Notes: generated by a model from the sequence alone, not told the origin. A stretch of DNA of 64,000 bases from Agromyces subbeticus DSM 16689 (GCF_000421565.1 NZ_ATXG01000013.1:78146-142145); one strand, 5' to 3'; positions 27,201-35,484 are shown, numbered from the stretch's first letter. A program made the numbers and translations.

Positions 27201-27337
27201 GCATTCGTTCCGCTCTTGCGGACGATGCGCGGATCCTTATCTCCTACGCGGACGAGCAGCCGGAAGGCGCGGCGCCGGGTGGCGGCGTCAATGCATGGAG
27301 TTTCCCGATCGAATCGCGGCTGCCCGGCAGAGGCTGA
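24263..27337 (+). CDS. Secreted multidomain PIG-L (LmbE) deacetylase with NEW3-like and CBM9-like modules
   Basis: 1024-residue exported protein with signal peptide MKRHHAILLTSLIAVAALMG...AVA|A. Residues about 60-310 form a PIG-L/LmbE domain: zinc motif WAHPDDDAG (usual AHPDDE), ATRGEGGSN, and the GHGNHQ His pair. Residues about 350-580 are beta-sandwich repeats of NEW3 type (DLAVPAGFVVDAASKPF and LAPGETTTIPFVV). About 590-800 resembles the CBM9-type carbohydrate-binding module (AIDGTADELYVGQPIDVG, ARLGWHDDALYAQIRVTDD). The last 150 residues hold a further unassigned beta domain with a Cys pair. PIG-L enzymes remove N-acetyl from GlcNAc-linked glycans, including GlcNAc-inositol. Follows the sugar importer; the substrate is unknown. 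Confidence 0.85.
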   Translation: MKRHHAILLTSLIAVAALMGQGTAVAATMGNGSSGPPDAAVKLEVGDPAIATETERQKIDIMGIWAHPDDDAGFTTPCGVWNDLYGVRCGIIMATRGEGGSNSVGPEAGPDLGLRRENEDRTSHIRSGTVDIFNLDRVDFFYNTSAPLTAKVWDAEETLSRTVRIIRETRPEILVGSTPSLAAGHGNHQYAQGRMIWEAAAAAADPGKFPEQLTGVGAVEPWQVKKILAGGLTTGTGGVAAANCNAGFVPAATNPFTVVGTWTGHESPYVWAEGNLAGRAAGSAKTWAQVGREGGRAHPTQARTMQTALVDPTCQRYGVSQSIVPMQPNSSPASANDDAVLYGAVIADPGGMPLGSEFSVEAEEYFEAAGEPFTTTVALRSGDGQLGAGTVKLVVPAGWQVSAPVEVDGVGDTDATQATFTVTPASDAAPAVYKLSAEFAGEGITAYNDTRIELVAPVEGRFERWGTAAEYEQWTEDNDAYVGGRSKAVAQVGAGETVTVPVVVANRTAVDESGTVDLAVPAGFVVDAASKPFADLAPGETTTIPFVVTHTDPADPGSRTETFAATTTSGAGVSTESETVYLVPTVVIPQLGAAPAIDGTADELYVGQPIDVGTRWEGAECAADGVDCGDGGVARLGWHDDALYAQIRVTDDVASAASTPDRCFGHWLVDSVELLLDPRGDSIDTSSTFKLGMFPFTDDADGANGNGTDGPCWSRDADNHQGFSTGPLAETVEGGLNAEGVEVAVQVVRQADGTYAGGGYDIEVKVPLSTLPAAVGPTSAAPQGDAALNDVDPDYLGLNVTPYDSDTQNFIGQTRTAWSAFGSQQSEPYRWGHAYLDGYAPPADRSTESAEPIIPDTALQGVQSPQTVAQSATRGGTISGVQPSDAMAFTDVKIQQKKVTFSYRSEEAGTVRVFLWKGDTSFIPVWTSSCAGDIYGFEACSPSDGAAPPWAPDMSGRLLGSFEQEVAAGKGSLAVPIDASIRSALADDARILISYADEQPEGAAPGGGVNAWSFPIESRLPGRG

Positions 27338-27358
27338 GGCTGAGGCTCGATCGAAACC

Positions 27359-27395
27359 CTGAGGTGCGGGCGAGTCGAACTCGTCCGCACCTCAG
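27359..27395. terminator. 17-bp stem hairpin after the PIG-L gene
   Basis: Arms 27359-27375 and 27379-27395 pair along 17 bp with one G-U pair and a 3-nt CGA loop; the outer sequence is CTGAGGTGCGG/CCGCACCTCAG. No U-tract follows. Probable transcription stop for the deacetylase gene. Confidence 0.6.
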
Positions 27396-27451
27396 CGCGG
27401 CAACTGAAAGCGAAGGGTCGCCCGCCGCCCCGTATCGCCGGCGCTTCGCAC

Positions 27452-27492
27452 CACACACGAACGGCCCGGGATCACCGGGCCGTTCGTGTGTG
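27452..27492. terminator. 18-bp perfect hairpin, second stop in the 27338-27622 gap
   Basis: Arms 27452-27469 and 27475-27492 pair perfectly with a GATCA loop; the arm includes GAACGGCCCGG. Two strong stems within 100 bp insulate the PIG-L gene from the next one. The rest of the 285-bp gap holds nothing I recognise. Confidence 0.6.
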
Positions 27493-27622
27493 CGCTGGAG
27501 AAACATCGGCGCCAGATCACGCTAGAGCGATCGCGCGCCGGCCGCAGCTCCCCGAACAGGGGCGTTCGAGGCACTCCACGTTCAGGTCGAGCCAGTGGCA
27601 ACGGCGCAATAGGCTGTCGGTC

Positions 27623-28606
27623 ATGACCGAACGACTGCGCTGGGGCATCCTCGCGACCGGGGGCATCGCCCACGCCTTCACCAACGACCTGAAGCTCAAC
27701 GGATTCACGGTGCAGGCGGTCGGCTCGCGCTCGCAAGATGGCGCCGATGCGTTCGCCGCCGAGTTCGACATCCCGAACGCGCACGGCAGCTACGAGTCGC
27801 TCGTGGCCGACCCCGAAGTGGATGTCATCTACGTCTCCACGCCGCACCCGATGCACGCCGCGAACGCGACGCTCGTGCTCGAGGCCGGCAAGCACGTGCT
27901 CGTCGAGAAGGCGTTCACGGTCAACGCCCGTGAGGCACGCGCGGTGGCCGAGCTCGCGGCATCCAAGGGCCTGCTCGTGCTCGAGGCGATGTGGACCAGG
28001 TACCTGCCGCATATGGCGCGCATTCGCGAGATCATCGCGGCGGGCACCATCGGCGAGGTTCGCACGCTCATCGCCGATCACACCCAGCTGCTCTCCGACG
28101 ACCCGGCGCACCGCATCAACGCGCTCGAACTCGGTGGCGGTGCGCTGCTCGACCTCGGCATCTACCCGATCTCGTTCGCGTGGGATCTCTTCGGCAAGCC
28201 AGGCACCATCCAGGCGTCGGCGACGTTCAAGCAGACCGGCGCCGACGCGCAGCTCGCCACGATCTTCGGCTACGAGGGCGCGCGCATGGCCGTGACGCTC
28301 TCGGCGAGCGACACCAAGGGGCCGAACAACGCGGTGGTGCTCGGCACCGAGGCGCGCATCGAGATCGATCACGTCTGGTACACACCGACGACGTTCCGCG
28401 TGATCGCCGCCGACGGAACTCAGCTCGAGGAGTTCCACTCCGAGGTCACCGGGCGGGGCATGCACTTCCAGGCCGCAGCGGTCGAGCGGCTCGTCGCCGC
28501 GGGCACGCACTCGGGCGACCTGCTGACGATCGACGACACGATCGGCATCATGGAGACGCTCGATGAGATCCGCCGGCAGATCGGGCTGGTCTACCCGGGC
28601 GAATAG
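27623..28606 (+). CDS. Gfo/Idh/MocA family oxidoreductase
   Basis: 327-residue NAD(P)-dependent oxidoreductase. Rossmann start LRWGILATGGIAHAFTNDLK, then VDVIYVSTPHPMHAAN and HVLVEKAFTVNAREA, in which the usual EKP is EKA, as in the dihydrodiol dehydrogenase-like subgroup. GGGALLDLGIYPISFAWDL matches the C-terminal domain of that subgroup. ATG 27623 fits the family start. Isolated between hairpins and dacB; substrate unknown. Confidence 0.85.
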   Translation: MTERLRWGILATGGIAHAFTNDLKLNGFTVQAVGSRSQDGADAFAAEFDIPNAHGSYESLVADPEVDVIYVSTPHPMHAANATLVLEAGKHVLVEKAFTVNAREARAVAELAASKGLLVLEAMWTRYLPHMARIREIIAAGTIGEVRTLIADHTQLLSDDPAHRINALELGGGALLDLGIYPISFAWDLFGKPGTIQASATFKQTGADAQLATIFGYEGARMAVTLSASDTKGPNNAVVLGTEARIEIDHVWYTPTTFRVIAADGTQLEEFHSEVTGRGMHFQAAAVERLVAAGTHSGDLLTIDDTIGIMETLDEIRRQIGLVYPGE

Positions 28607-28672
28607 CCCGATCAGCGCCGCTTCAGGCGCATGGTCAGGTTCTCTGGAGGATGGCGCGCGTAGGCTTTCGGG

Positions 28673-30181
28673 GTGACCGACGAGACGGATGCCGCGGGGG
28701 AGACCCCCGACCTCGGCGACCCCTCGACCGGCACTCCGCCCGAGTCACCCACCGCGACCGGCGGCCTGCTGAGTCGCATCTCCGCTTTCGCACGCACCCA
28801 TCGCCTGCCGATGACGATCGCGGGCGGCGTGCTGGCGTTCGCCCTGCTCGGCGGGGGCGCCGTCGCCGTGGGGGCTGCGAGCAACGGCGGCGAGGCGGCA
28901 TCCGCCCTGCCGACCGAGACACCGACTCCGACGCCCACCGCCGACCCCGGCCGGCCCTTGCCAGCCGCGGCGTCCGCGGTCAGCCGCCTGCGCACCTGCT
29001 CGGTCGCCGATCGTGCGGGCGACGGCCGACTCGCCAATCTGCAAGCGCAGGTGATGAACGCGGCCACCGGCGAGGTGCTGTACGACCGCGGCGGCACGAC
29101 CCCGTCGCGCACCGCGAGCGTCATGAAGGTGCTGACCTCGGCCGCCGCGCTCTCGGTGCTCGGCCCCGACTACCGCACTCCGACGACCGTCGTGAAGGGC
29201 GCCGAGCCCGGCTCGGCCGTGCTCGTCGGCGGCGGCGACGTCACGCTCTCGCGCACGCCGAGCGGCACCGAGACGGTGTACCCGGGCGCCGCCCACCTCG
29301 ACGACCTCGCCGCTCAGGTCGAGGCGGCGTGGGCGGCAGACCCCGCAAACCCGCCGCTCACCAAGCTCATCCTCGACGCGAGCTACTTCGCCGGCGACGA
29401 GTGGGAGCCGAGCTGGAACCTCAAAGAGCGCGAAGACGGCTACATGTCCAACATCGCAGCCCTCATGGTCGACGGCGATCGCGACAACCCCGGCTCGAAC
29501 ACCTCGTGGCGCGGCGGCGACCCGGTGGCCCGCGCCGGCGACGCGTTCGCGAGCGAACTCGGCGGCATCGACGTGATCGAGCGGGGCACGGCTCCGGCCG
29601 GCGCGCAGCAGCTCGGACAGGTGCACTCGCCCACCGTCGCGCAGCTCGTCGACAAGGCGCTCGTCGTCTCCGACAACACCGCGGCCGAGATGCTCGCCCG
29701 CCTCGTCGCGATCGAGACCGGGGCGGGCAACACCTTCGGCGCGATCAACGCGGGCGTGCTGCAGGGCCTCGCCGCCTACGGCGTCGACACGGCGGGCATC
29801 ACCGTCGTCGACGGCTCGGGGCTCTCCGACAACAACGCCGTGCCGCCCTCGTACCTCACCCGCCTGTTCGTGAAGGTCAACGCTCGCGAGGGCGACCTCG
29901 GCGTGCTCATGGACGGCCTGCCGGTCTCGGGCGAGCGCGGGTCGCTCGGCTACGACGACCGGTTCTCGGGCGACAACTCGGCCGCCGACGGTGCCGTCTC
30001 GGCGAAGACCGGCTGGATCGACACCGGCTACACGCTCTCGGGTGTCGTACGCGCGCAAGACGGTTCCACCCTGACGTTCGCGATCTACGCCCTCGGCGAC
30101 GTCACCGACGAGGCGAAACAGGCGATCGACACGCTCACCACCGGCTTCTACCTCTGCGGCGACAACCTGTCGAACCAGTGA
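28673..30181 (+). CDS. dacB: D-alanyl-D-alanine carboxypeptidase/endopeptidase (PBP4 type)
   Basis: Peptidoglycan-trimming class C penicillin-binding protein of 502 residues. A cytoplasmic leader and one membrane helix (PMTIAGGVLAFALLGGGAVAVG, about 43-64) are followed by a Thr/Pro linker, so it is anchored with the enzyme outside. Active-site motifs: SVMK (Ser about 147) within TASVMKVLTSAAAL, SDN in ALVVSDNTAAEMLAR, and KTG in AVSAKTGWIDTGY near residue 444. GTG start at 28673. No close functional neighbours. Confidence 0.93.
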   Translation: MTDETDAAGETPDLGDPSTGTPPESPTATGGLLSRISAFARTHRLPMTIAGGVLAFALLGGGAVAVGAASNGGEAASALPTETPTPTPTADPGRPLPAAASAVSRLRTCSVADRAGDGRLANLQAQVMNAATGEVLYDRGGTTPSRTASVMKVLTSAAALSVLGPDYRTPTTVVKGAEPGSAVLVGGGDVTLSRTPSGTETVYPGAAHLDDLAAQVEAAWAADPANPPLTKLILDASYFAGDEWEPSWNLKEREDGYMSNIAALMVDGDRDNPGSNTSWRGGDPVARAGDAFASELGGIDVIERGTAPAGAQQLGQVHSPTVAQLVDKALVVSDNTAAEMLARLVAIETGAGNTFGAINAGVLQGLAAYGVDTAGITVVDGSGLSDNNAVPPSYLTRLFVKVNAREGDLGVLMDGLPVSGERGSLGYDDRFSGDNSAADGAVSAKTGWIDTGYTLSGVVRAQDGSTLTFAIYALGDVTDEAKQAIDTLTTGFYLCGDNLSNQ

Positions 30182-30320
30182 CCGGCGCCGGTGCCCGTGC
30201 CGGCGCCCGCGCTGAACCCGCCTTCGCCGAGGGCTGAACCGCTGTGCCCGAGCGCCAGACGCTGAAAGAATGGAAGCGACGGCCGAACCGGGCCGCGATC
30301 GACGTGCGAAGGAGCAAGCC

Positions 30321-30923
30321 ATGACCCGGGCCCTGTTCATCATCGACGTGCAGAACGACTTCACCGAGGGCGGTGCACTCGGCGTCGAGGGCGGTGCCGC
30401 GGTCGCCGCCGGCATCACCGAGCTGCTGGAACGCCACCGGGGTGAATACGACCTCGTCGTGGCATCCCGAGACTGGCATTCGGGTGACGACGACAACGGC
30501 GGCCACTTCGCGGTCGATGCCGAGCCCGACTTCGTCGAGACGTGGCCGGAGCACTGCGTCGCCGGCACGCCGGGCGCCGAATACCACCCAGACCTCGACA
30601 CCTCGAGCGTCGACGTGCACATCCGCAAGGGTCAGGGCGTACCGGCCTACTCGATCTTCGAGGGCACGGATGACTCGGGCGCGAGCATGGCCGAACTGCT
30701 CGTCTCGCACGGCATCACCGACGTCGACCTCGTGGGCATCGCCACCGACTACTGCGTGCGCGCCAGCACCCTCGACGCGGTCGAACACGGTCAGCACGTG
30801 CGAGTCTTCACCGATCTGGTGGCCGGCGTCGCCGCCGAGACGTCAGAGGCCGCGCTCGCCGAACTCGGCCACGCCGGCGCCGTCATCACCGAATCGACCG
30901 TGCTCGACGAGGCCGCGCAGTGA
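30321..30923 (+). CDS. pncA: Nicotinamidase (isochorismatase-like cysteine hydrolase)
   Basis: Hydrolyses nicotinamide to nicotinate for NAD salvage. 200 residues with the three catalytic elements: Asp in FIIDVQNDFTEGG, Lys in HIRKGQ, and the nucleophile Cys in GIATDYCVRAST. The metal site SRDWHSGDDDNGGHF is present. AAGGAGC lies upstream of the ATG at 30321. Overlaps the following hydrolase by 4 bp. Confidence 0.92.
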   Translation: MTRALFIIDVQNDFTEGGALGVEGGAAVAAGITELLERHRGEYDLVVASRDWHSGDDDNGGHFAVDAEPDFVETWPEHCVAGTPGAEYHPDLDTSSVDVHIRKGQGVPAYSIFEGTDDSGASMAELLVSHGITDVDLVGIATDYCVRASTLDAVEHGQHVRVFTDLVAGVAAETSEAALAELGHAGAVITESTVLDEAAQ

Positions 30924-31717
30924 GGCCCGCCGGCGCCGTGGACGCTCCGACGCCGACGCTCTACGCCGAATCGCCCGACGGGGTGCTCATCGGCTATCGC
31001 GTGCACGAGAACTCGGGCGGCGACCCGTCGGGCGACGCGCTGCCGCCCGTGCTGCTCGTGCACGGGTTCGCCTCGAACGCCGCCGTCACGTGGGAGGGCA
31101 CCGGCTGGGTGGCGGCGCTCGGCGATGCGCAGCGATCGACGATCACCCTCGATCTGCGCGGCCACGGTGAGAGCGACAAGCCCGTCGACGCCGATTCCTA
31201 CACGCCTGCGACGCTCGGCGCCGATCTGATCGCCGTGCTCGACTCCGCCGGTGTCGACGTGGTCGATCTCGTCGGCTACTCGATGGGCAACCGAGTGATC
31301 TCCGCATTCGCCGCGCTCGCGCCCGAGCGTGTGCGACGCGTCGTCGTCGGTGGCGCCGGCCCGAACGAGCTCTTCGCCTCGTGGAACCTCGACGACGCCC
31401 GCGCCGTGCTGCTGCGGGGCGAATCGTCGAGCGATCCGGTCATCGAGCAGGTGTTGCGCCCCGCGATCGCCGCCGGTGCCGATCGGGAGGCGCTCCTCGC
31501 CGTGATCGAGGGGGTCTCCGGCGCGCCGCTCGCGATCCCCGCCGGCATCCCGGTGCTGTTCGTCGCCGGCGAGAACGATCCCGTGCCCGCCGGCGTGCAG
31601 CAGCTCGCCCGCGAGCGGGGCGCCGACTTCGTGTCGATCCCGGGCCGCGACCACGTGTCGACGCTCACCGCGCGCGCCTTCAAGAACGCCGCGATCGAGT
31701 TCCTGGCCGCGGACTGA
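30920..31717 (+). CDS. Alpha/beta-fold hydrolase
   Basis: 265 residues with LLVHGFASNAA (oxyanion region), DLRGHGESDKP, nucleophile elbow GYSMGNRV (Ser about 116), a late acid in GENDPVPAG and a His in GRDHVSTL. GTG start inside the pncA stop. Cytoplasmic esterase or related hydrolase; the substrate cannot be read from the sequence. Confidence 0.9.
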   Translation: MRPAGAVDAPTPTLYAESPDGVLIGYRVHENSGGDPSGDALPPVLLVHGFASNAAVTWEGTGWVAALGDAQRSTITLDLRGHGESDKPVDADSYTPATLGADLIAVLDSAGVDVVDLVGYSMGNRVISAFAALAPERVRRVVVGGAGPNELFASWNLDDARAVLLRGESSSDPVIEQVLRPAIAAGADREALLAVIEGVSGAPLAIPAGIPVLFVAGENDPVPAGVQQLARERGADFVSIPGRDHVSTLTARAFKNAAIEFLAAD

Positions 31718-31774
31718 CGCGAGGCGGCGGCGCCGGTTCGCCCCGCTGCCCCGCGTCGTGAGCCGATTCGAACG

Positions 31775-32977
31775 TCAGATCGCGGCCTGCTTCGGCGCCA
31801 GCGGCGTCGGCTGCATCGGCTGGTCGTTCGCCGTCAGGTCGATGCCGAGGTCGCGTGCGTAGACCACGCGGGTGGCGATGTCGACCTCCTCGCCGGCCTG
31901 CGTGAGCTCGAAGACGCGCCCGCCGCGCATGCGGTTCCGCTCGGCGCCCGAGAGCCCGTAGGCACCGAAGCCCGTGCCGGGCGCATAGCCGAGCAGCACG
32001 CCGTAGTAGTTGCCGACGTAGTCGTTGACGTGGTCGTGCCCGACGAACACGCCCTTGACGTCGCCGCGCTCGAGGATCGCGTTGTACATGCCCGAGTTGA
32101 AGGGACCGGGGCACTCGTCTTCATTGCGCTCGCCGACGATGGCGTGACGGGTGCGTCCGCGCGCGGCATCCGCTTCGGTGCGGGTGTCGACGCCGCCCCA
32201 CCACATGAAGCGGTGCTCCCAGAGCGCGATGTGGACGAACATGAGGCCCGGCACCTTGCGCTTGAACTTCTTCTCGAGTCGCTGCGACTCCGAGCGGTAC
32301 CACGAGACCTGGTCCATGCGCAGCCAGTCCCAAGTCGGGTAGCCGTCGAAGTTCTGGCCGTCGATGTCGCCCGGCGCGTACCGGCCGGAGTCGAGCAGCC
32401 AGAGGCTGAAGGCGGTGTCGTTGCCGCGGCCGGCCGAGCGGATCGGCACGATCGTGTTGCCGGTGCCCGTGACTCCCGCGATGTTCTCGGCGTTCATGTT
32501 GAAGTCGTAGCTGCGGTAGAAGTCGAGCATCATCGCCTCGTCGACCCCCGACTGCGGCAGCGAGTCCTCGTCGTGGTTGCCGTACGTGACGGCCCACGGG
32601 ATGCCGCGGCTCTCCATCGGCCAGACGACGTTGTTGATCGCCTGCTTCACCGCGAGGCGGGTCTCGCAGCCGCCGGTGATGACGTCGCCGTTGATGAGCA
32701 CGAAGTCGGGCGCCTCGGCGTCGAGCGTCTTCTCGATGAGCTCGACGGTGCGCCGGTCGGTCAGCTCGTCGTCCTGCGTGTCGTTGAACTGCACGACCTT
32801 GAACGTGCCGTCGTCGCGGAAGCGCAGCTTCGGCGCCTTCGGCTTCGGCTGACCGGTGGCCTGCATCTCGCCGCCCGCCTCTTCGGCGTGCGCGACCGTC
32901 GGCAGCGCCGCGCCGAGCACGCCGAGCCCTCCGGCGGTGAGGATGGTTCGGCGGCTGAACGGTGTCTTCTCCGGCAT
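31775..32977 (-). CDS. Tat-exported metallophosphoesterase
   Basis: 400-residue calcineurin-like phosphoesterase. The N-terminus SRRTILTAGGLGVLGAALP then AHA is a twin-arginine signal peptide, so the enzyme is folded before export. Metal-binding motifs: VVQFNDTQDDE (Asp-x-Gln/His variant of DxH), LINGDVITGG (GDxx), TYGNHDED (GNHD), FVHIALWEH and VGHDHVNDY (GHxH). It resembles purple-acid-phosphatase-like DUF-type Dcr2 proteins. The ATG at 32977 starts exactly at the Tat leader. It is convergent with the hydrolase gene. Confidence 0.9.
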   Translation of the reverse strand: MPEKTPFSRRTILTAGGLGVLGAALPTVAHAEEAGGEMQATGQPKPKAPKLRFRDDGTFKVVQFNDTQDDELTDRRTVELIEKTLDAEAPDFVLINGDVITGGCETRLAVKQAINNVVWPMESRGIPWAVTYGNHDEDSLPQSGVDEAMMLDFYRSYDFNMNAENIAGVTGTGNTIVPIRSAGRGNDTAFSLWLLDSGRYAPGDIDGQNFDGYPTWDWLRMDQVSWYRSESQRLEKKFKRKVPGLMFVHIALWEHRFMWWGGVDTRTEADAARGRTRHAIVGERNEDECPGPFNSGMYNAILERGDVKGVFVGHDHVNDYVGNYYGVLLGYAPGTGFGAYGLSGAERNRMRGGRVFELTQAGEEVDIATRVVYARDLGIDLTANDQPMQPTPLAPKQAAI

Positions 32978-33319
32978 CGTGCGTTCTCCTGTTCGTCGGT
33001 GGCGGCGCGACGGCGCGCCGCCACCGACGGTAGGGAGTCCGGATGACTCGGGGGAGACGAGCAGGTGAACGAGCCGCGCGCCCGGTTGCTGCGCCGCGCG
33101 CCGGCGCAGGCAACCGCTCAAAACTCCGGATCCGAGCCGCGACTCGCCGGCTCGTGCACCCGTGCGTCGGCGTGTCGCGAACCTCCTCCGGAGTTCCGCA
33201 CGCAGAGCGCCGTGACGCCGCGTCGCGACTCGCCCTCAACAGCGCGGCCGATCGCACGAACCCGACATCGCGAGTCGAGTCGCACGGGGACGCGGTCGTA
33301 CGCCGCCATGATCTGGGCC
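32978..33319. other. Intergenic region between divergent genes, no gene found
   Basis: 342 bp without a convincing gene. It contains a 13-bp stem with one bulged G (33084-33115, arms GGTTGCTGCGCCG and CGGCGCA-GGCAACC) and widely spaced inverted copies of AACTCCGGA (33122-33130 and 33187-33195). In-frame extension of the downstream gene into this stretch lacks coding character. It must hold both divergent promoters; I could not identify clear boxes. Confidence 0.4.
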
Positions 33320-34246
33320 ATGACAGATGCTCGAACGGTCGTCCGCGCGCACGGCGGCGTGTGCACGACGGCGCAACTGCTCGCGTCTGGCATCAGCCGG
33401 CGGTCGATCACGGCGGCGGTCGATCACGGCGGCATCGAGTGCCCTCGCCGAGGGGTGTTCGTGGAGCGGGATGCGCCGCCGGCCGCGAAGCGGGCCGTCC
33501 GTGTCGGCGGCCGTCTCGCCTGCGTGTCGGCGGCGCGATTGCACGGGCTGCGGGTGCTCAACGAGCCCGGCGAGCTGCACGTGCACGTCGGGGCGCACGC
33601 GACACGCCTGCGCGATCCCGACGCACGATTCACACCCTTGCACTCGGGCGACACCCGAGTGAGGCTGCACTGGGAACGGCTCGGCCCCGCGTCCGGCCTC
33701 ATGGTGCCACTCGAGGCGTGCCTCGCGGAGATGCTCGCGTGCACGCCCGAGATCGATGCGCTGGTGGCGCTCGACTCGGCCCGGGAGCGCGTCGAATGGA
33801 GGCCCGAACGGCCGCAGCTTCTCGACGATCATGCATTCGATCGACTTCTCGATCGGCTACCGGCCTCGCTCCAACGTGTCGCCGAGCGTTCGTGCACGAG
33901 CAGCCAGGCGGTCGCCGAGACTGTTGCGCGTGAACGCTTCCGAGTGGGCGGGATCCCGGCGAAGCCTCAAGCGGCTCTGCCCGGCGGATTCTGGGCCGAC
34001 TTCCTCATCGGCGAGCGGCTGATCTTCGAGGTCGATGGCGAGGGGCCGCACACGGCGCCCGGCGCGTTCGATCGTGATCGAGGCCGGTGGGCGTGGGTGA
34101 AGGCGATCGGATACGCCCATGTCTCGTTCAGCCACCGGCAAGTACTGCATGACTGGGAATCCGTTGAGTCGGTCGTGCGCATGCTCATGGCACGCGGGGC
34201 TCATCTCGCGCCTGCGGCTGTGCGCTCCTCCGGATTCGCAGGGTGA
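33320..34246 (+). CDS. AbiEi-type HTH plus DUF559/Vsr-like endonuclease-fold protein
   Basis: 308 residues. The N-terminal part VRAHGGVCTTAQLLASGISRR, then the short wing RGVFVERD, is the AbiEi antitoxin winged-helix seen in many actinobacterial orphan proteins. The C-terminal part shows GGFWADFLIGERLIFEVDGEGPH, the Asp...Glu-x-Asp-Gly pattern of the DUF559/very-short-patch-repair endonuclease fold, and a later YAHVSFSHRQVL. ATG 33320 (MTDARTVVR); ATG 33308 adds four residues. No partner toxin (AbiEii) is adjacent, so it is an orphan of unknown role. Confidence 0.8.
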   Translation: MTDARTVVRAHGGVCTTAQLLASGISRRSITAAVDHGGIECPRRGVFVERDAPPAAKRAVRVGGRLACVSAARLHGLRVLNEPGELHVHVGAHATRLRDPDARFTPLHSGDTRVRLHWERLGPASGLMVPLEACLAEMLACTPEIDALVALDSARERVEWRPERPQLLDDHAFDRLLDRLPASLQRVAERSCTSSQAVAETVARERFRVGGIPAKPQAALPGGFWADFLIGERLIFEVDGEGPHTAPGAFDRDRGRWAWVKAIGYAHVSFSHRQVLHDWESVESVVRMLMARGAHLAPAAVRSSGFAG

Positions 34247-34280
34247 CTCGCCGCCCCGGGAGGGGTCACGGACGGCGAGT
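34246..34280. terminator. Hairpin between convergent genes
   Basis: ACTCGCCG (34246-34253) pairs with CGGCGAGT (34273-34280), with an inner CCCC/GGGG stem. It overlaps the last base of the upstream stop codon and faces hpaD; probably bidirectional. Confidence 0.5.
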
Positions 34281-34341
34281 CGCGCAGTCGATCCGGCGTT
34301 GCGTAGCGCTGAGTTCCAGTGCGCTGCCAGAGGGCACCCGC

Positions 34342-35484
34342 CTACAGCGTGTTGCCGAGCTTGAAGCCGTGCGCCTCGTCGTCTTTGCGGGTGTACGAGA
34401 ATCCGTCGGCGCCGATCGTGACCTCCATCTCGGAGTCCTCGGTGCGGGCGACCACGGGCTGGAGCTCGCCGTCGAGATCGAGCACCGGCGAGGCATCCGT
34501 GTACCAGCTCGGCACGACGGGGTTGCCCCACCAGTCGCGTCGCTGGTTGTCGTGCACATCCCACGTGACGACGGGATTGTCGGGGTCGCCCGTGTAGTAG
34601 TCCTGCGTGTAGATCTCGATGCGGTGGCCGTCGGGGTCGCGCAGATACAGGTAGAACGCGTTCGAGACGCCGTGCCGGCCGGGGCCGCGCTCGATGGCGT
34701 CGCTGCGGCGAAGAGCCCCGAGCTTGTCGCAGATCGCGATGATGTTGTGCTTCTCGTGGGTCGCGAAGGCGACGTGGTGCATGCGGGGGCCGTCGCCGCC
34801 GGTCATGGCGGTGTCGTGCACCGTGGGCTTCCGGCGCATCCACGCGGCGTACGTGGTTCCGTGCTCGTCTTGGATGTCCTCCGTCACGCGGAAGCCGAGG
34901 TCTTCCATGTAGGCGACGGCGCGCGGCACGTCGGGCGTGACCTGGTTGAAGTGGTCGAGGCGCACGAGCGCGCCCGGCGTGTAGAGGTCGTAGCGCCACG
35001 AGAGCCGCTCGACGTGCGCGACGTCGTAGAAGAACTCGTACGGGAAGCCCAGCGGGTCTTCGACGCGCACGGAGTCGCCGATGCCCGTCGTGAAGCCCTC
35101 GGCACGGCGCTCGACGCGGCAGCCGAGCTCTTCGTAGAACGCAACGGCGAGGTCGAGGTCGTGCGGGCTGCGCACCCGGTACGCGAAGGCGGCGACTGCG
35201 GCGACCGGGCCTTTGCGCAGCACCAGGTTGTGGTGGATGAACTCCTCGAAGGAACGCAGGTAGACGGTGTTCTCGTCTTCCTCGGTGACGATGAGGTCGA
35301 GCACGTCGACGTAGAAGGCACGCGAGGCGGCCAGGTCGGTGACGACGAGCTCCATGTACGCGCAGCGCAGGATGTCGGGGGCGGGCGCCACCGGCGTCGG
35401 GATGCGGTTCAAGGGAGCGGGAATCGGGTCGTCGGCGGTGACGACGGGTTCGGGCGAATCGCGGGAGATGATGGGGTCGGTCAT
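34342..35484 (-). CDS. hpaD: 3,4-dihydroxyphenylacetate 2,3-dioxygenase
   Basis: Extradiol ring-cleavage dioxygenase of the vicinal oxygen chelate fold, which opens homoprotocatechuate to 5-carboxymethyl-2-hydroxymuconate semialdehyde. 380 residues with an N-terminal domain (ILRCAYMELVVTDLAASRAFY) and a catalytic C-terminal domain: metal ligands His in LVRLDHFNQV, His in RMHHVAFAT and Glu in GHRIEIYTQDYY. The start is ATG 35484. Last gene of the minus-strand hpa operon, 59 bp after hpaE. Length and motifs match the Fe/Mn HpaD of Arthrobacter and Brevibacterium type. Confidence 0.93.
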   Translation of the reverse strand: MTDPIISRDSPEPVVTADDPIPAPLNRIPTPVAPAPDILRCAYMELVVTDLAASRAFYVDVLDLIVTEEDENTVYLRSFEEFIHHNLVLRKGPVAAVAAFAYRVRSPHDLDLAVAFYEELGCRVERRAEGFTTGIGDSVRVEDPLGFPYEFFYDVAHVERLSWRYDLYTPGALVRLDHFNQVTPDVPRAVAYMEDLGFRVTEDIQDEHGTTYAAWMRRKPTVHDTAMTGGDGPRMHHVAFATHEKHNIIAICDKLGALRRSDAIERGPGRHGVSNAFYLYLRDPDGHRIEIYTQDYYTGDPDNPVVTWDVHDNQRRDWWGNPVVPSWYTDASPVLDLDGELQPVVARTEDSEMEVTIGADGFSYTRKDDEAHGFKLGNTL

